Part shown: positions 8,744 to 15,947 of the stretch, piece by piece
Position numbering within the stretch: position 1 is the first letter of the stretch
Layout of the letters: each line of letters opens with the position of its first letter
Source of the DNA: GCA-002727615 sp964442655
Lineage (GTDB): Bacteria; Pseudomonadota; Alphaproteobacteria; TMED109
Direction: 5' to 3'
Assembly (NCBI GenBank): GCA_964442655.1
Contig: CAYTZM010000009.1
Location: 8,719 to 72,718 of the forward strand
Length of the DNA stretch: 64,000 bases
Translations under genes and position numbers: made by a program
Notes under the pieces: generated by a model
Told to the model about the DNA's origin: nothing
What the model saw: only the letters and a program-made list of their open reading frames with translations
Databases searched by the model: none

Positions 8744-9605
8744 AGTAACATTTATTGGTTTTGGACTGATTAACTCCTCTTTAGCGAGAGTTATTAAATC
8801 TAAAGCGATCGCAAGTGAAATATGTGCTTATTCTCGTTCTGAATTAACTAGAAAAAAAATTCAGAATTTAAATATAGTTACGAATGTTATTGATAATATA
8901 GTGGAAGCTGTTGAAGATGCGGATTTAATTATACTAGGAGTTCCAGTGGGGGCTATGAAAAGTTTAGTAAAACAATTCAAAGATAATATAAAATTAGGTG
9001 CAATTATTACAGATGTTGGTTCAACAAAAAAAGAAATAATTGATTCAATATTTCCTTATTTACCTGAGGGAATACATTTTGTTCCAGGTCATCCAATAGC
9101 TGGGACAGAAAAGTCCGGTCCAGAATCTGGTTTTGAAGAACTCTTTAAAGGTCATTGGTGTATTTTAACTCCTAATAAGGATACTAATAAAGATGCTATA
9201 AAGGCTGTGACTAATTTGTGGGAACAGGCTGGGATGTCAGTAACTATTATGGATGCGGATTACCATGATAGGGTACTTGCTATTACTTCTCATATTCCTC
9301 ATTTAGTAGCTTATTCAATTGTAGGTACTGTTACAGAACTTGAAGATCATCTTAAAACGGAAGTTATAAAATATTCAGCCGGAGGTTTTAAAGATTTTAC
9401 AAGACTAGCAGCTTCTGACCCAGTAATGTGGAGAGATGTGTTTTTAAATAATAGTGATGCAGTATTAGAAATGCTTGGTAGGTTTATTGAGGATTTGACG
9501 GCTTTACAAAAAAGTATTAGATGGAAAGATGGAGATGCTTTAGAAGAATTATTTTCGAAAACTAGAGATATAAGAAAAAGTATTATTTCAATTAAACAAG
9601 ATTAA
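8718..9605 (+). CDS. tyrC: Prephenate/arogenate dehydrogenase
   Basis: NAD(P)-dependent oxidative decarboxylase of the TyrA/TyrC family in tyrosine synthesis. It has an N-terminal Rossmann motif (FIGFGLINSS, residues 11-20), the conserved DVGSTK, the substrate loop PGHPIAGTEKSGP, and the helical C-domain with ITSHIPHLVAYS. Its 295 residues are standard for the monofunctional form. The ATG is 26 bp inside the chorismate mutase gene, indicating translational coupling of consecutive steps. Its stop shares a palindromic TTAA with the stop of the convergent DUF2125 gene (9602-9605). Whether it prefers prephenate or arogenate cannot be read. Confidence 0.92.
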   Translation: MQEKIKFNKVTFIGFGLINSSLARVIKSKAIASEICAYSRSELTRKKIQNLNIVTNVIDNIVEAVEDADLIILGVPVGAMKSLVKQFKDNIKLGAIITDVGSTKKEIIDSIFPYLPEGIHFVPGHPIAGTEKSGPESGFEELFKGHWCILTPNKDTNKDAIKAVTNLWEQAGMSVTIMDADYHDRVLAITSHIPHLVAYSIVGTVTELEDHLKTEVIKYSAGGFKDFTRLAASDPVMWRDVFLNNSDAVLEMLGRFIEDLTALQKSIRWKDGDALEELFSKTRDIRKSIISIKQD

Positions 9606-10600
9606 TAATTAAAATATTTTTTTAGAGTTGGTATTTTAAATATTTCTATATTCATAAAACTTAGGTAATTATTTTGTATATTTATGGTATAAATTGGATT
9701 TTCTTTAGCTAGCTTAGAGGAAATATTTACAGCTTTAATTATTAAAGAGCATGCTTTTGTTAATTGATCTGAAATGAAGTCTTTCTCATTTAGAAATTTT
9801 AAAAAATTAATCATACCTTCACTATAAAAAGAAACAGAGCTTATAATATTATAATTTTTGTCTAATCCTATAAATCCTTGAAGGGTGAATGCATCATTAT
9901 TTATATTTATATCAAATTTTTCTATATCTATTCCACTATTATTTATGATATTATTTTTTTCAAAATAAAAATTTTTATATTTTAATATTTTTCCTTTACT
10001 GTTTATATCTTTGACTTTTAAATCTTTTATATTTTCAGGCAATATAATATTTTTTATTAAAAATGCGTAATCCAAATCTTGTTCAGAAGTATTTCTAAAA
10101 TGCAACAATGGTTTATTAAATGTATATGAAGAGTTTTCGTGTTTTATAATCATTTTATTAATTTGAATTGATGCTCTAAAATTTAGGTTTTCTTTTAGTA
10201 TATAAGAAGCTACTAAATTCTGAATATTTATATTAATATTATCAATTTCATTAGAAATTTTAATTTCATCATTAATTTTAATTATGTAATGTTTTAATTT
10301 CCAAGGTTGATTTATAAGTTTTATATTTTTTATGAATATATTTTGTTTTTTATATTTTATAATTACATCATTTAAATTATTTTCTAGTCTGTATGGAAAA
10401 CCTGATGTTTTGCTTAAATTCCATGAGATATATATGTTTTTATCAATTAAGTTTTTTTTGATGATTGATAATTGTTCTTTAGAATTATTGATTAGAAATA
10501 TATACCAGCAAATATATACTGCTATCAAAAATATTATTAAGGAAAATAATAACAATATGTTTTTTAAACCAGAAATGCTTTTAATATAATTTTTATTCAA
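9602..10600 (-). CDS. DUF2125 family membrane-anchored protein
   Basis: 332-residue protein with one N-terminal membrane segment (about residues 13-35) and a long beta-rich remainder likely in the periplasm. The section after the anchor, with 'ISWNLSKTSGFPYRLE', matches the start of the alphaproteobacterial DUF2125 family, whose function is unknown. The start codon is TTG at 10600; no nearer ATG would keep the membrane segment. It lies 9 bp after hldE and is probably the last gene of the qor-trcR-hldE run, which hints at an envelope role. The body is rich in Ile, Asn and Lys and diverges strongly from higher-GC relatives. Confidence 0.72.
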   Translation of the reverse strand: MNKNYIKSISGLKNILLLFSLIIFLIAVYICWYIFLINNSKEQLSIIKKNLIDKNIYISWNLSKTSGFPYRLENNLNDVIIKYKKQNIFIKNIKLINQPWKLKHYIIKINDEIKISNEIDNININIQNLVASYILKENLNFRASIQINKMIIKHENSSYTFNKPLLHFRNTSEQDLDYAFLIKNIILPENIKDLKVKDINSKGKILKYKNFYFEKNNIINNSGIDIEKFDININNDAFTLQGFIGLDKNYNIISSVSFYSEGMINFLKFLNEKDFISDQLTKACSLIIKAVNISSKLAKENPIYTINIQNNYLSFMNIEIFKIPTLKKYFNY

Positions 10601-10609
10601 ATTTTTGAA

Positions 10610-12070
10610 CTATTTATGATTGTTAATAATTCTTTCTATGAGTTTTGTAGTGCTTTGATTTTTAGTTAAAGTTATTCTGATAATTTTGCCCCCATAACTT
10701 TGTACAAAGTCTGAACCTACAATTTCATTTACTTTATAATCAGCACCTTTAATTAATATATCTGGTTTAAATTTTTTTATTAATTTTAGTGGAGTTTTTT
10801 CGTTAAAGGTTACCACTAAATCAACAGATTCTAGGGCTGCTATTAAATTTTTTCTGGAGTCTAGATCAAGTATAGGTCTTTTATTGCCTTTAATATGTTT
10901 AATAGAAATATCTGAGTTAAGAGCAACAATTAATTTATCACATTTTTCGGAAGCTTTTGATAATAGGTCTATATGCCCTGAATGTAGAAGATCAAAGCAT
11001 CCATTAGTAAAACCTATTTTAAATTTTTTTAATTTCCATAATTTTATTTTTTCTGTAATTTTTTTATTTTCTATAATTTTTAAATTTAATCCATTTGGAC
11101 TTAATACTTTTTTTATTTCACTATCTTTGACAACATTTGTACCAATTTTTTTGACTACTATGCTAGCTGCAATATTAGCAAAATTGGCTGAGTCTAAAAT
11201 AGAAAATTTTGCAGCTATAGCTGCTGAAAATAATGCAATGACTGTATCTCCTGCGCCTGTTACATCAAACACTTCTGCAGTATTAGTATTAATATGAGTA
11301 AATTTATTTTTTTCAATTATTGATAAACCATCTGCTCCTCTAGTTAAAAGAACATTTTTAGACCACTTTTTATTTAATATTAATTTTCCACAGTCTAGAG
11401 TTTTTTTATTATTATATGGAAAAATATTACATGCGTTAGCAGCTTCAGATATGTTTGGAGTTACGCAGAACGATCCTTTATATTTGTTAAAATTATCTCC
11501 TTTAGGATCTATGATAACTTTTTTATTTTTTGTTTTTGAATATTTGATAAGTTTTTGGCAATAATTATCTGAAAAAATCCCTTTTCCATAATCTGAAAAG
11601 ATAACAATATCGGCTTGTTTTATAAATAATTTAAAATAATTAAATAATTTGTTTTTAATTTCTAAGTTTAAACTTACTGTGGTTTCATCATCAGATCTAA
11701 AAATTTGTTGTCCTTCAGCTAAATATCTAGTTTTAACAGTAGTTTTTCTATTTATATCATTAATTAGTGCATATTCTACATTATTTAATTTGCTAACAAG
11801 TTTTAGTAATTTTTTACCTGCTTCATCTTTTCCTATTACTGAAATAAATGAAGCTTTAATATTTAAGGATACTAAATTTTTTAATACATTTCCTGCTCCT
11901 CCAATTGAAAATGTATTATTTTTATTTTTTAGAATGGGTATAGGAGCTTCTGGTGAAATACGTTCAACATTCCCGGAGATATAATTATCAAGCATAATAT
12001 CACCTATAATTAATACTTTAATTTTTTTAATATTATCTAAAATTTTTTCAATTTTATTTTGTTTGAGCAT
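10610..12070 (-). CDS. hldE: Bifunctional heptose-7-phosphate kinase / heptose-1-phosphate adenylyltransferase
   Basis: Makes ADP-D-glycero-beta-D-manno-heptose for the LPS inner core. The N-terminal PfkB kinase (about 1-320) shows the GDIMLD start, the GGAGNVLKN sugar-binding segment and the DVTGAGDTV anion hole with catalytic Asp. The C-terminal nucleotidyltransferase (about 345-486) begins with FTNGCFDLLHSGH and carries the KGADY region. Both domains are complete in 486 residues. It sits between trcR (26-bp gap) and DUF2125 (9 bp). The gene implies that the cell makes a heptose-containing LPS. No other LPS gene is in the window. Confidence 0.95.
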   Translation of the reverse strand: MLKQNKIEKILDNIKKIKVLIIGDIMLDNYISGNVERISPEAPIPILKNKNNTFSIGGAGNVLKNLVSLNIKASFISVIGKDEAGKKLLKLVSKLNNVEYALINDINRKTTVKTRYLAEGQQIFRSDDETTVSLNLEIKNKLFNYFKLFIKQADIVIFSDYGKGIFSDNYCQKLIKYSKTKNKKVIIDPKGDNFNKYKGSFCVTPNISEAANACNIFPYNNKKTLDCGKLILNKKWSKNVLLTRGADGLSIIEKNKFTHINTNTAEVFDVTGAGDTVIALFSAAIAAKFSILDSANFANIAASIVVKKIGTNVVKDSEIKKVLSPNGLNLKIIENKKITEKIKLWKLKKFKIGFTNGCFDLLHSGHIDLLSKASEKCDKLIVALNSDISIKHIKGNKRPILDLDSRKNLIAALESVDLVVTFNEKTPLKLIKKFKPDILIKGADYKVNEIVGSDFVQSYGGKIIRITLTKNQSTTKLIERIINNHK

Positions 12071-12096
12071 AATTTATATCAATATTTTATTTTTTA

Positions 12097-12786
12097 TTAT
12101 TCTTCTTTTTCTATAATTCCATCAAATAATTTGTTTACTTCTTCTTGGGTTTGTTCCCCTATATTATACTCTTTATGATCTTCCTTTTTTACTAATCCAT
12201 ATTTCATGCCTGAATCATTATTGTTTTGATTTGTTTCGAGGTTAGATTGCATATCTTTCCATCTGGAAGACCTTCGTGCTTTATCAATAGCATTTGTAAG
12301 GTCTAATTGTTTGCAAAGCCCCAGCATTACAGGATCTTTAGGTGAGACGTTAGCTATATTCCAGTGTGTTCTCTCTCTTATTTGTGTAATCGTAAATTTA
12401 GTTGTACCAATTAATTTTGATATTTGTCCGTCTGTCATTTCTGGATGAAATTTAAGAATCCAAGCAATCGCATTAGGTCTGTCTTGTCTTCTAGATAAAG
12501 GAGTATATCTAGGAGATCTTTTTGTTTTAGTAGATAATTTAATTTTTGAAGTAATAAGTTTTAAAGATTTAGAAATGTTTTCTTCACATTCTTTTATATT
12601 TTCTGCAGATACTTCACCACTACTAATAGGGTTTTTAGCTTTAATGCCACTTGCTACCTCTCCATCAGCGATTCCTTGTACTTCTAGAGTGTGAAGTCCA
12701 CAGAAATTTGCTACTTGTTCAAATGAAAGTACTGTGTTTTCAATTAACCAGACTGCTGTTGCTTGAGGCATTAATGGGAATGACAT
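12097..12786 (-). CDS. trcR: Cell-cycle transcriptional regulator TrcR (DUF1013)
   Basis: Alphaproteobacterial DUF1013 protein, 229 residues. The start SFPLMPQATAVWLIENT, the 'FCGLHTLEVQGIADGEV' stretch and the central RRQDRPNAIAWILKFHPE block are hallmarks of the family. The helix-turn-helix-like region around 'DGQISKLIGTTKFTITQIRE' (about 140-160) is the probable DNA-binding part. The family is named for a cell-cycle-linked regulator in Caulobacter; its targets here are unknown. The C-terminal 45 residues are acidic and low-complexity. It lies between qor (43 bp) and hldE (26 bp) in one orientation. Confidence 0.88.
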   Translation of the reverse strand: MSFPLMPQATAVWLIENTVLSFEQVANFCGLHTLEVQGIADGEVASGIKAKNPISSGEVSAENIKECEENISKSLKLITSKIKLSTKTKRSPRYTPLSRRQDRPNAIAWILKFHPEMTDGQISKLIGTTKFTITQIRERTHWNIANVSPKDPVMLGLCKQLDLTNAIDKARRSSRWKDMQSNLETNQNNNDSGMKYGLVKKEDHKEYNIGEQTQEEVNKLFDGIIEKEE

Positions 12787-12829
12787 ATTTTATCTCCAAT
12801 ACTAGTTTTATTAATTTTTATATCAAAAA

Positions 12830-13831
12830 TCATATTGTAAGTATTATTTTACCAATATGTTTATTAGATTCCATTAAAGAATGTGCTTTATGCGCATCCT
12901 TAAGATTGTAAGTAACATATATTTGAGGTAATACTAGTTTTTTTTCAATAATTGGCCATACATTTTTGTATAATTTCTTTGCAATATAGCCTTTTTCTTT
13001 CTTATTTCTAGGTCTCAGTGTAGATCCTGTAATTGTTAGCCATTTAGTTAAAATTGGTAATAAGTTTACATTTTTATTAAAGCCACTTTGAAAAGCTATT
13101 ATTAAAAGTTTTCCGTTTTTAGATAATAAATTTAAATTCATATCAAAATAATCTGCACCAATTATATCCAATATAATATTTACTCCTTTATTATTTGTAT
13201 AGATATTTATTTTATCAACGATGCTTTCGGTTTTATAATTGATAGCTAAATCAGCTCCTAATTTTTTTGTTTTTATAATTTTTTCCTTAGATCCAACGGT
13301 AGTAATTACTTTAGCTCCAAATGATTTGGCAAGTTGAATTGCCGTAGTTCCAATTCCACTAGCTCCTCCATGTATAAGGATAGTATCTCCTTTTTTAAGT
13401 TTTCCTCTTTCAAATACGTTTGTCCATACTGTAAAAAAGGTTTCTGGGATTCCTGCCGCTTCAATATATGTAAGACCTCTCGGTATAGGAAGAACTTGTT
13501 CTTCTGGCGCTATACAATATGTTGAATAACCACCTCCTGAAACAAGTGCACAAATTTTATCTCCAATTTTAAATTTACTTTTTTTTGAATTTATTGAAAT
13601 AATTTTTCCAGATACTTCGAGACCTGGTATATCGGTTATGCCAGGAGGTGGAGGATAAAGTCCCTTTCTTTGCATTACATCAGGTCTGTTAACACCTGAT
13701 GCATGAACTTTAATTAAAACTTCTCCTTTTTGTAATTTTGGAAGAGGTCTTTTGGTAGTTATTAAGTTACTAGCATCTCCGTGCTCTTTGATTTCTATGC
13801 ATTCCATTTCATTGGGTATATTTTTTTTCAT
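12830..13831 (-). CDS. NAD(P)H:quinone oxidoreductase, zinc-free MDR family
   Basis: Medium-chain dehydrogenase/reductase of the quinone oxidoreductase (PIG3-like) branch, 333 residues. The N-terminal GroES-like domain has SGVNRPDVMQRKG; the Rossmann domain has IHGGASGIGTTAIQLAK (about 148-165). The structural and catalytic zinc cysteines of alcohol dehydrogenases are absent, so electron transfer to quinones or enones is more likely than alcohol oxidation. It heads a minus-strand run with trcR, hldE and DUF2125, and is divergent from DUF1192 across a 99-bp gap with a tandem direct repeat. A second member of the superfamily lies at 54709. Confidence 0.87.
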   Translation of the reverse strand: MKKNIPNEMECIEIKEHGDASNLITTKRPLPKLQKGEVLIKVHASGVNRPDVMQRKGLYPPPPGITDIPGLEVSGKIISINSKKSKFKIGDKICALVSGGGYSTYCIAPEEQVLPIPRGLTYIEAAGIPETFFTVWTNVFERGKLKKGDTILIHGGASGIGTTAIQLAKSFGAKVITTVGSKEKIIKTKKLGADLAINYKTESIVDKINIYTNNKGVNIILDIIGADYFDMNLNLLSKNGKLLIIAFQSGFNKNVNLLPILTKWLTITGSTLRPRNKKEKGYIAKKLYKNVWPIIEKKLVLPQIYVTYNLKDAHKAHSLMESNKHIGKIILTI

Positions 13832-13844
13832 AATAATATTCTTT

Positions 13845-13883
13845 TTTATATTACAGATTTATATTTTATATTATAGATTTATA
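13845..13883. repeat. Tandem direct repeat, 20-bp period, in a divergent promoter region
   Basis: Two copies of TTTATATTAYAGATTTATA lie at 13845-13863 and 13865-13883. They match at 18 of 19 positions (C/T difference) and are separated by one base. The 20-bp period is about two helical turns, so both copies would face the same side of the DNA. They occupy the gap between the divergent qor (starts 13831) and DUF1192 (starts 13931) genes. A TATAAT at 13880-13885 overlaps the second copy. This could be an operator; in AT-rich DNA it could also be chance duplication. Confidence 0.5.
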
Positions 13884-13930
13884 ATAAAGAATAGGTAAAA
13901 TATGAAGCAAATATATTTTTAGGATACAAA

Positions 13931-14119
13931 ATGGAAGAAGAAGATATAAAACAAAAAAAAGAATTTGAAATAGGAGCAAACCTAGATAATTGGTCTATTG
14001 ATGAATTGAATGAATTTATTTTAGTTTTAAAAGATGAAATAATAAAGGTAGAAGAAACGAAGAAAAAGAAAATTGTAGCATTAAATGAAGCTAAAAATAT
14101 TTTTAAGGAATCAACTTAA
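13931..14119 (+). CDS. DUF1192 family small protein
   Basis: 62-residue acidic and Lys-rich protein. The section FEIGANLDNWSIDELNEFI followed by a heptad-like helix (about 30-58, LKDEIIKVEE) matches the alphaproteobacterial DUF1192 family: short, with a conserved 'G-x-L-x-x-x-S-x-x-E-L' start and a coiled-coil tail. Function is unknown. TTAGGA lies 7 nt before the ATG. It is divergent from the quinone reductase and runs into the thioesterase gene. The DUF1192/quinone-reductase neighbourhood recurs in alphaproteobacteria, which supports a real gene despite the small size. Confidence 0.75.
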   Translation: MEEEDIKQKKEFEIGANLDNWSIDELNEFILVLKDEIIKVEETKKKKIVALNEAKNIFKEST

Positions 14120-14120
14120 A

Positions 14121-14588
14121 TTGGCTATAGATAATAAGAGTGAAATTTGGCCTCCGAAACAAGTTTCTCGAAATAAATATTTATGGTGGCATTCATATTC
14201 AACTAGATGGGGTGATAACGATATATATGGGCATGTAAATAATATTATTTATTATTCTATGTTTGATACAGTAGTTAATTATTTTCTTATTAAAAATGCA
14301 GGATTTGATCCGTTGCATTCTGATTTTATAGGTGTGACCCCAGAAACTCGTTGTTATTATTATAAATCTATCAAATATCCAGAGAAAGTAGATGTAGGCA
14401 TAATAATAAAAAGATTAGGAAAATCCAGTATCAGATATGAAATAGGAGTGTTTAAGTTAGATGAAGACGCTCCTTGTGCCATAGGATATTTTGTTCATGT
14501 TTATGTAGATAGGGAAAATCAAAATAAGGTTGTACCTATTCCTAATAATATTTATTTAGCATGTAAAAAAATTGTAGAGAAAAGTTAA
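14121..14588 (+). CDS. Acyl-CoA thioesterase, 4-hydroxybenzoyl-CoA thioesterase-like hotdog fold
   Basis: Hotdog-fold thioesterase with the family signature TRWGDNDIYGHVNN (catalytic-site Asp, then the HVNN turn), followed by the long central helix and the YYYKSIKYPEKVDVGI strand. About 155 residues. I place the start at TTG 14121 because AAGGAA (14105-14110) lies 10 nt upstream, just after the DUF1192 stop. An ATG at 14085 would add 12 residues and overlap DUF1192 by 35 bp. The substrate is unknown. Its stop overlaps that of the convergent rpmE through a shared TTAA (14585-14588). Confidence 0.83.
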   Translation: MAIDNKSEIWPPKQVSRNKYLWWHSYSTRWGDNDIYGHVNNIIYYSMFDTVVNYFLIKNAGFDPLHSDFIGVTPETRCYYYKSIKYPEKVDVGIIIKRLGKSSIRYEIGVFKLDEDAPCAIGYFVHVYVDRENQNKVVPIPNNIYLACKKIVEKS

Positions 14589-14806
14589 ATTTTTATACCT
14601 GAAAAACGTTTATTAAATTTTGCAACTTGTCCTACATCGTCTCTAACTATAGTCGGTCCACCTGTCCAAGCTGGGTGTGATTTAGAGTCAATATCAAGCT
14701 TTAATTTGTCGCCCGTTTTTCCATAAGTAGATCTAGTTTTAAATTCTGATCCATCAGTCATTATGACTGTTATTTCATGATAATCTGGATGTCCATCTTT
14801 TTTCAT
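14585..14806 (-). CDS. rpmE: 50S ribosomal protein L31
   Basis: Small ribosomal protein of about 73 residues: KKDGHPDYHEITV at the N-terminus, then FKTRSTYG, SHPAWTGG and FNKRFSG near the end, all typical of L31. No cysteine is present, so this is the zinc-free form. The frame opens with TTG at 14812, but ATG at 14806 is better placed, 7 nt after AGGA; I use the ATG. It is monocistronic, between convergent and divergent neighbours, and its stop codon shares TTAA with the thioesterase stop. Confidence 0.95.
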   Translation of the reverse strand: MKKDGHPDYHEITVIMTDGSEFKTRSTYGKTGDKLKLDIDSKSHPAWTGGPTIVRDDVGQVAKFNKRFSGIKI

Positions 14807-14917
14807 TATCAAATCCTAAGTATCTTTAATTGACTTTATTAATTATAAAAATAATTATAGTTTAAAGAATCACTTTTTACTAGAAGTTAATAATTAATGC
14901 AAGTTAAGGAAAAAAAA

Positions 14918-15895
14918 ATGTCAATGATACAAGATAATAACTTTCCTGTTCCTTATGAAACTTCATTTATTAAAACTGATGATGAACATGAATTATACAT
15001 TGAACAATTAGGAAACTCTGAAGGAATTCCTATTATATTTTTACATGGTGGACCTGGAAGTGGTTGTCAAAATCATCATAGAAATTTATTTGACTTAGAG
15101 TCTTGTAGAATAATATTTTTAGATCAAAGAGGGGCTGGTAAATCTTTACCAAAACGTTCACTAAACAACAATACTACTGGTTTTTTAATAAAGGATATTG
15201 AATTGGTACGCAAAAAATTGAACATTAAAAAATGGGTGGTTGTTGGAGGTAGTTGGGGATCCACTTTAGGAATAGCTTATGCAGAAGAATATAATCAATA
15301 CGTTAATGGGTTAGTTTTGCGTTCTGTTTTTTTGGGAACTAAAACTGAAATAGAATGGGCTTTTTCTAATGCCGCTAAATTATTTAGACCTGAAATATGG
15401 AATTCTTGGGAAAATTTAGTTAGAACGGAGGATGCTAATATGGTTCCTATTAATTTTTATGGATCTAGCTTAGAGTCTGAAGATAAATTTATATCTGAGA
15501 TGGCTGCACATGTCTGGGCAAATTATGAGTCAATTTTATCTCAAATTGAAAGTACAAAAAATAAAATACCAAAATCGTTTAATGATAAATATTTAAATAA
15601 TAGTTCAGTAAAACCTAATACTCCATATTTTGAATGGCATTATATAAAAAATAATTTTTTTTTAGAAGATGGGCAATTATTAAATAATGCTCATAAACTT
15701 AATGGTATTCCAGGTGCAATCATTCAAGGAAGATATGATTTATTATGCCCGCCAGTTAATGCATTTAATATTGCAGAGATATGGAAAGATAGTGAATTAT
15801 TATTGGTAGAGGAAGGAGGACATAGTGCTAATTCAGGACCAATGAGAGATGCATTAATAGATGAGATTAGTAAATTAATTACCAAATTATTATAA
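14918..15895 (+). CDS. pip: Proline iminopeptidase (S33 family)
   Basis: Alpha/beta-hydrolase aminopeptidase that removes N-terminal proline. Visible are the oxyanion-hole HGGPGSG, the DQRGAGKS motif, the nucleophile in GGSWGS (about residue 113), Asp in GRYDLLCP and His in EGGHSA. Length is about 325, right for the family. An earlier in-frame ATG exists at 14897. The ATG at 14918 is preferred because AAGGA stands 7 nt before it, whereas the first has no good Shine-Dalgarno. It is probably cytosolic: no signal peptide. It stands alone between rpmE (divergent) and the M23 peptidase gene 52 bp downstream. Confidence 0.92.
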   Translation: MSMIQDNNFPVPYETSFIKTDDEHELYIEQLGNSEGIPIIFLHGGPGSGCQNHHRNLFDLESCRIIFLDQRGAGKSLPKRSLNNNTTGFLIKDIELVRKKLNIKKWVVVGGSWGSTLGIAYAEEYNQYVNGLVLRSVFLGTKTEIEWAFSNAAKLFRPEIWNSWENLVRTEDANMVPINFYGSSLESEDKFISEMAAHVWANYESILSQIESTKNKIPKSFNDKYLNNSSVKPNTPYFEWHYIKNNFFLEDGQLLNNAHKLNGIPGAIIQGRYDLLCPPVNAFNIAEIWKDSELLLVEEGGHSANSGPMRDALIDEISKLITKLL

Positions 15896-15947
15896 ATTCT
15901 TTTAATGTTAAAAAATAATATATTATAGTATCAATAAAGGAATCAAC

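Noticed and set aside
10884..11297. Antisense frame inside hldE (137 codons)
   Set aside because: Shadow of the hldE reading frame; no Shine-Dalgarno and low-complexity composition. Several similar antisense frames in other genes (for example 20743-21051, 50915-51442, 37328-37789) were dropped for the same reason.
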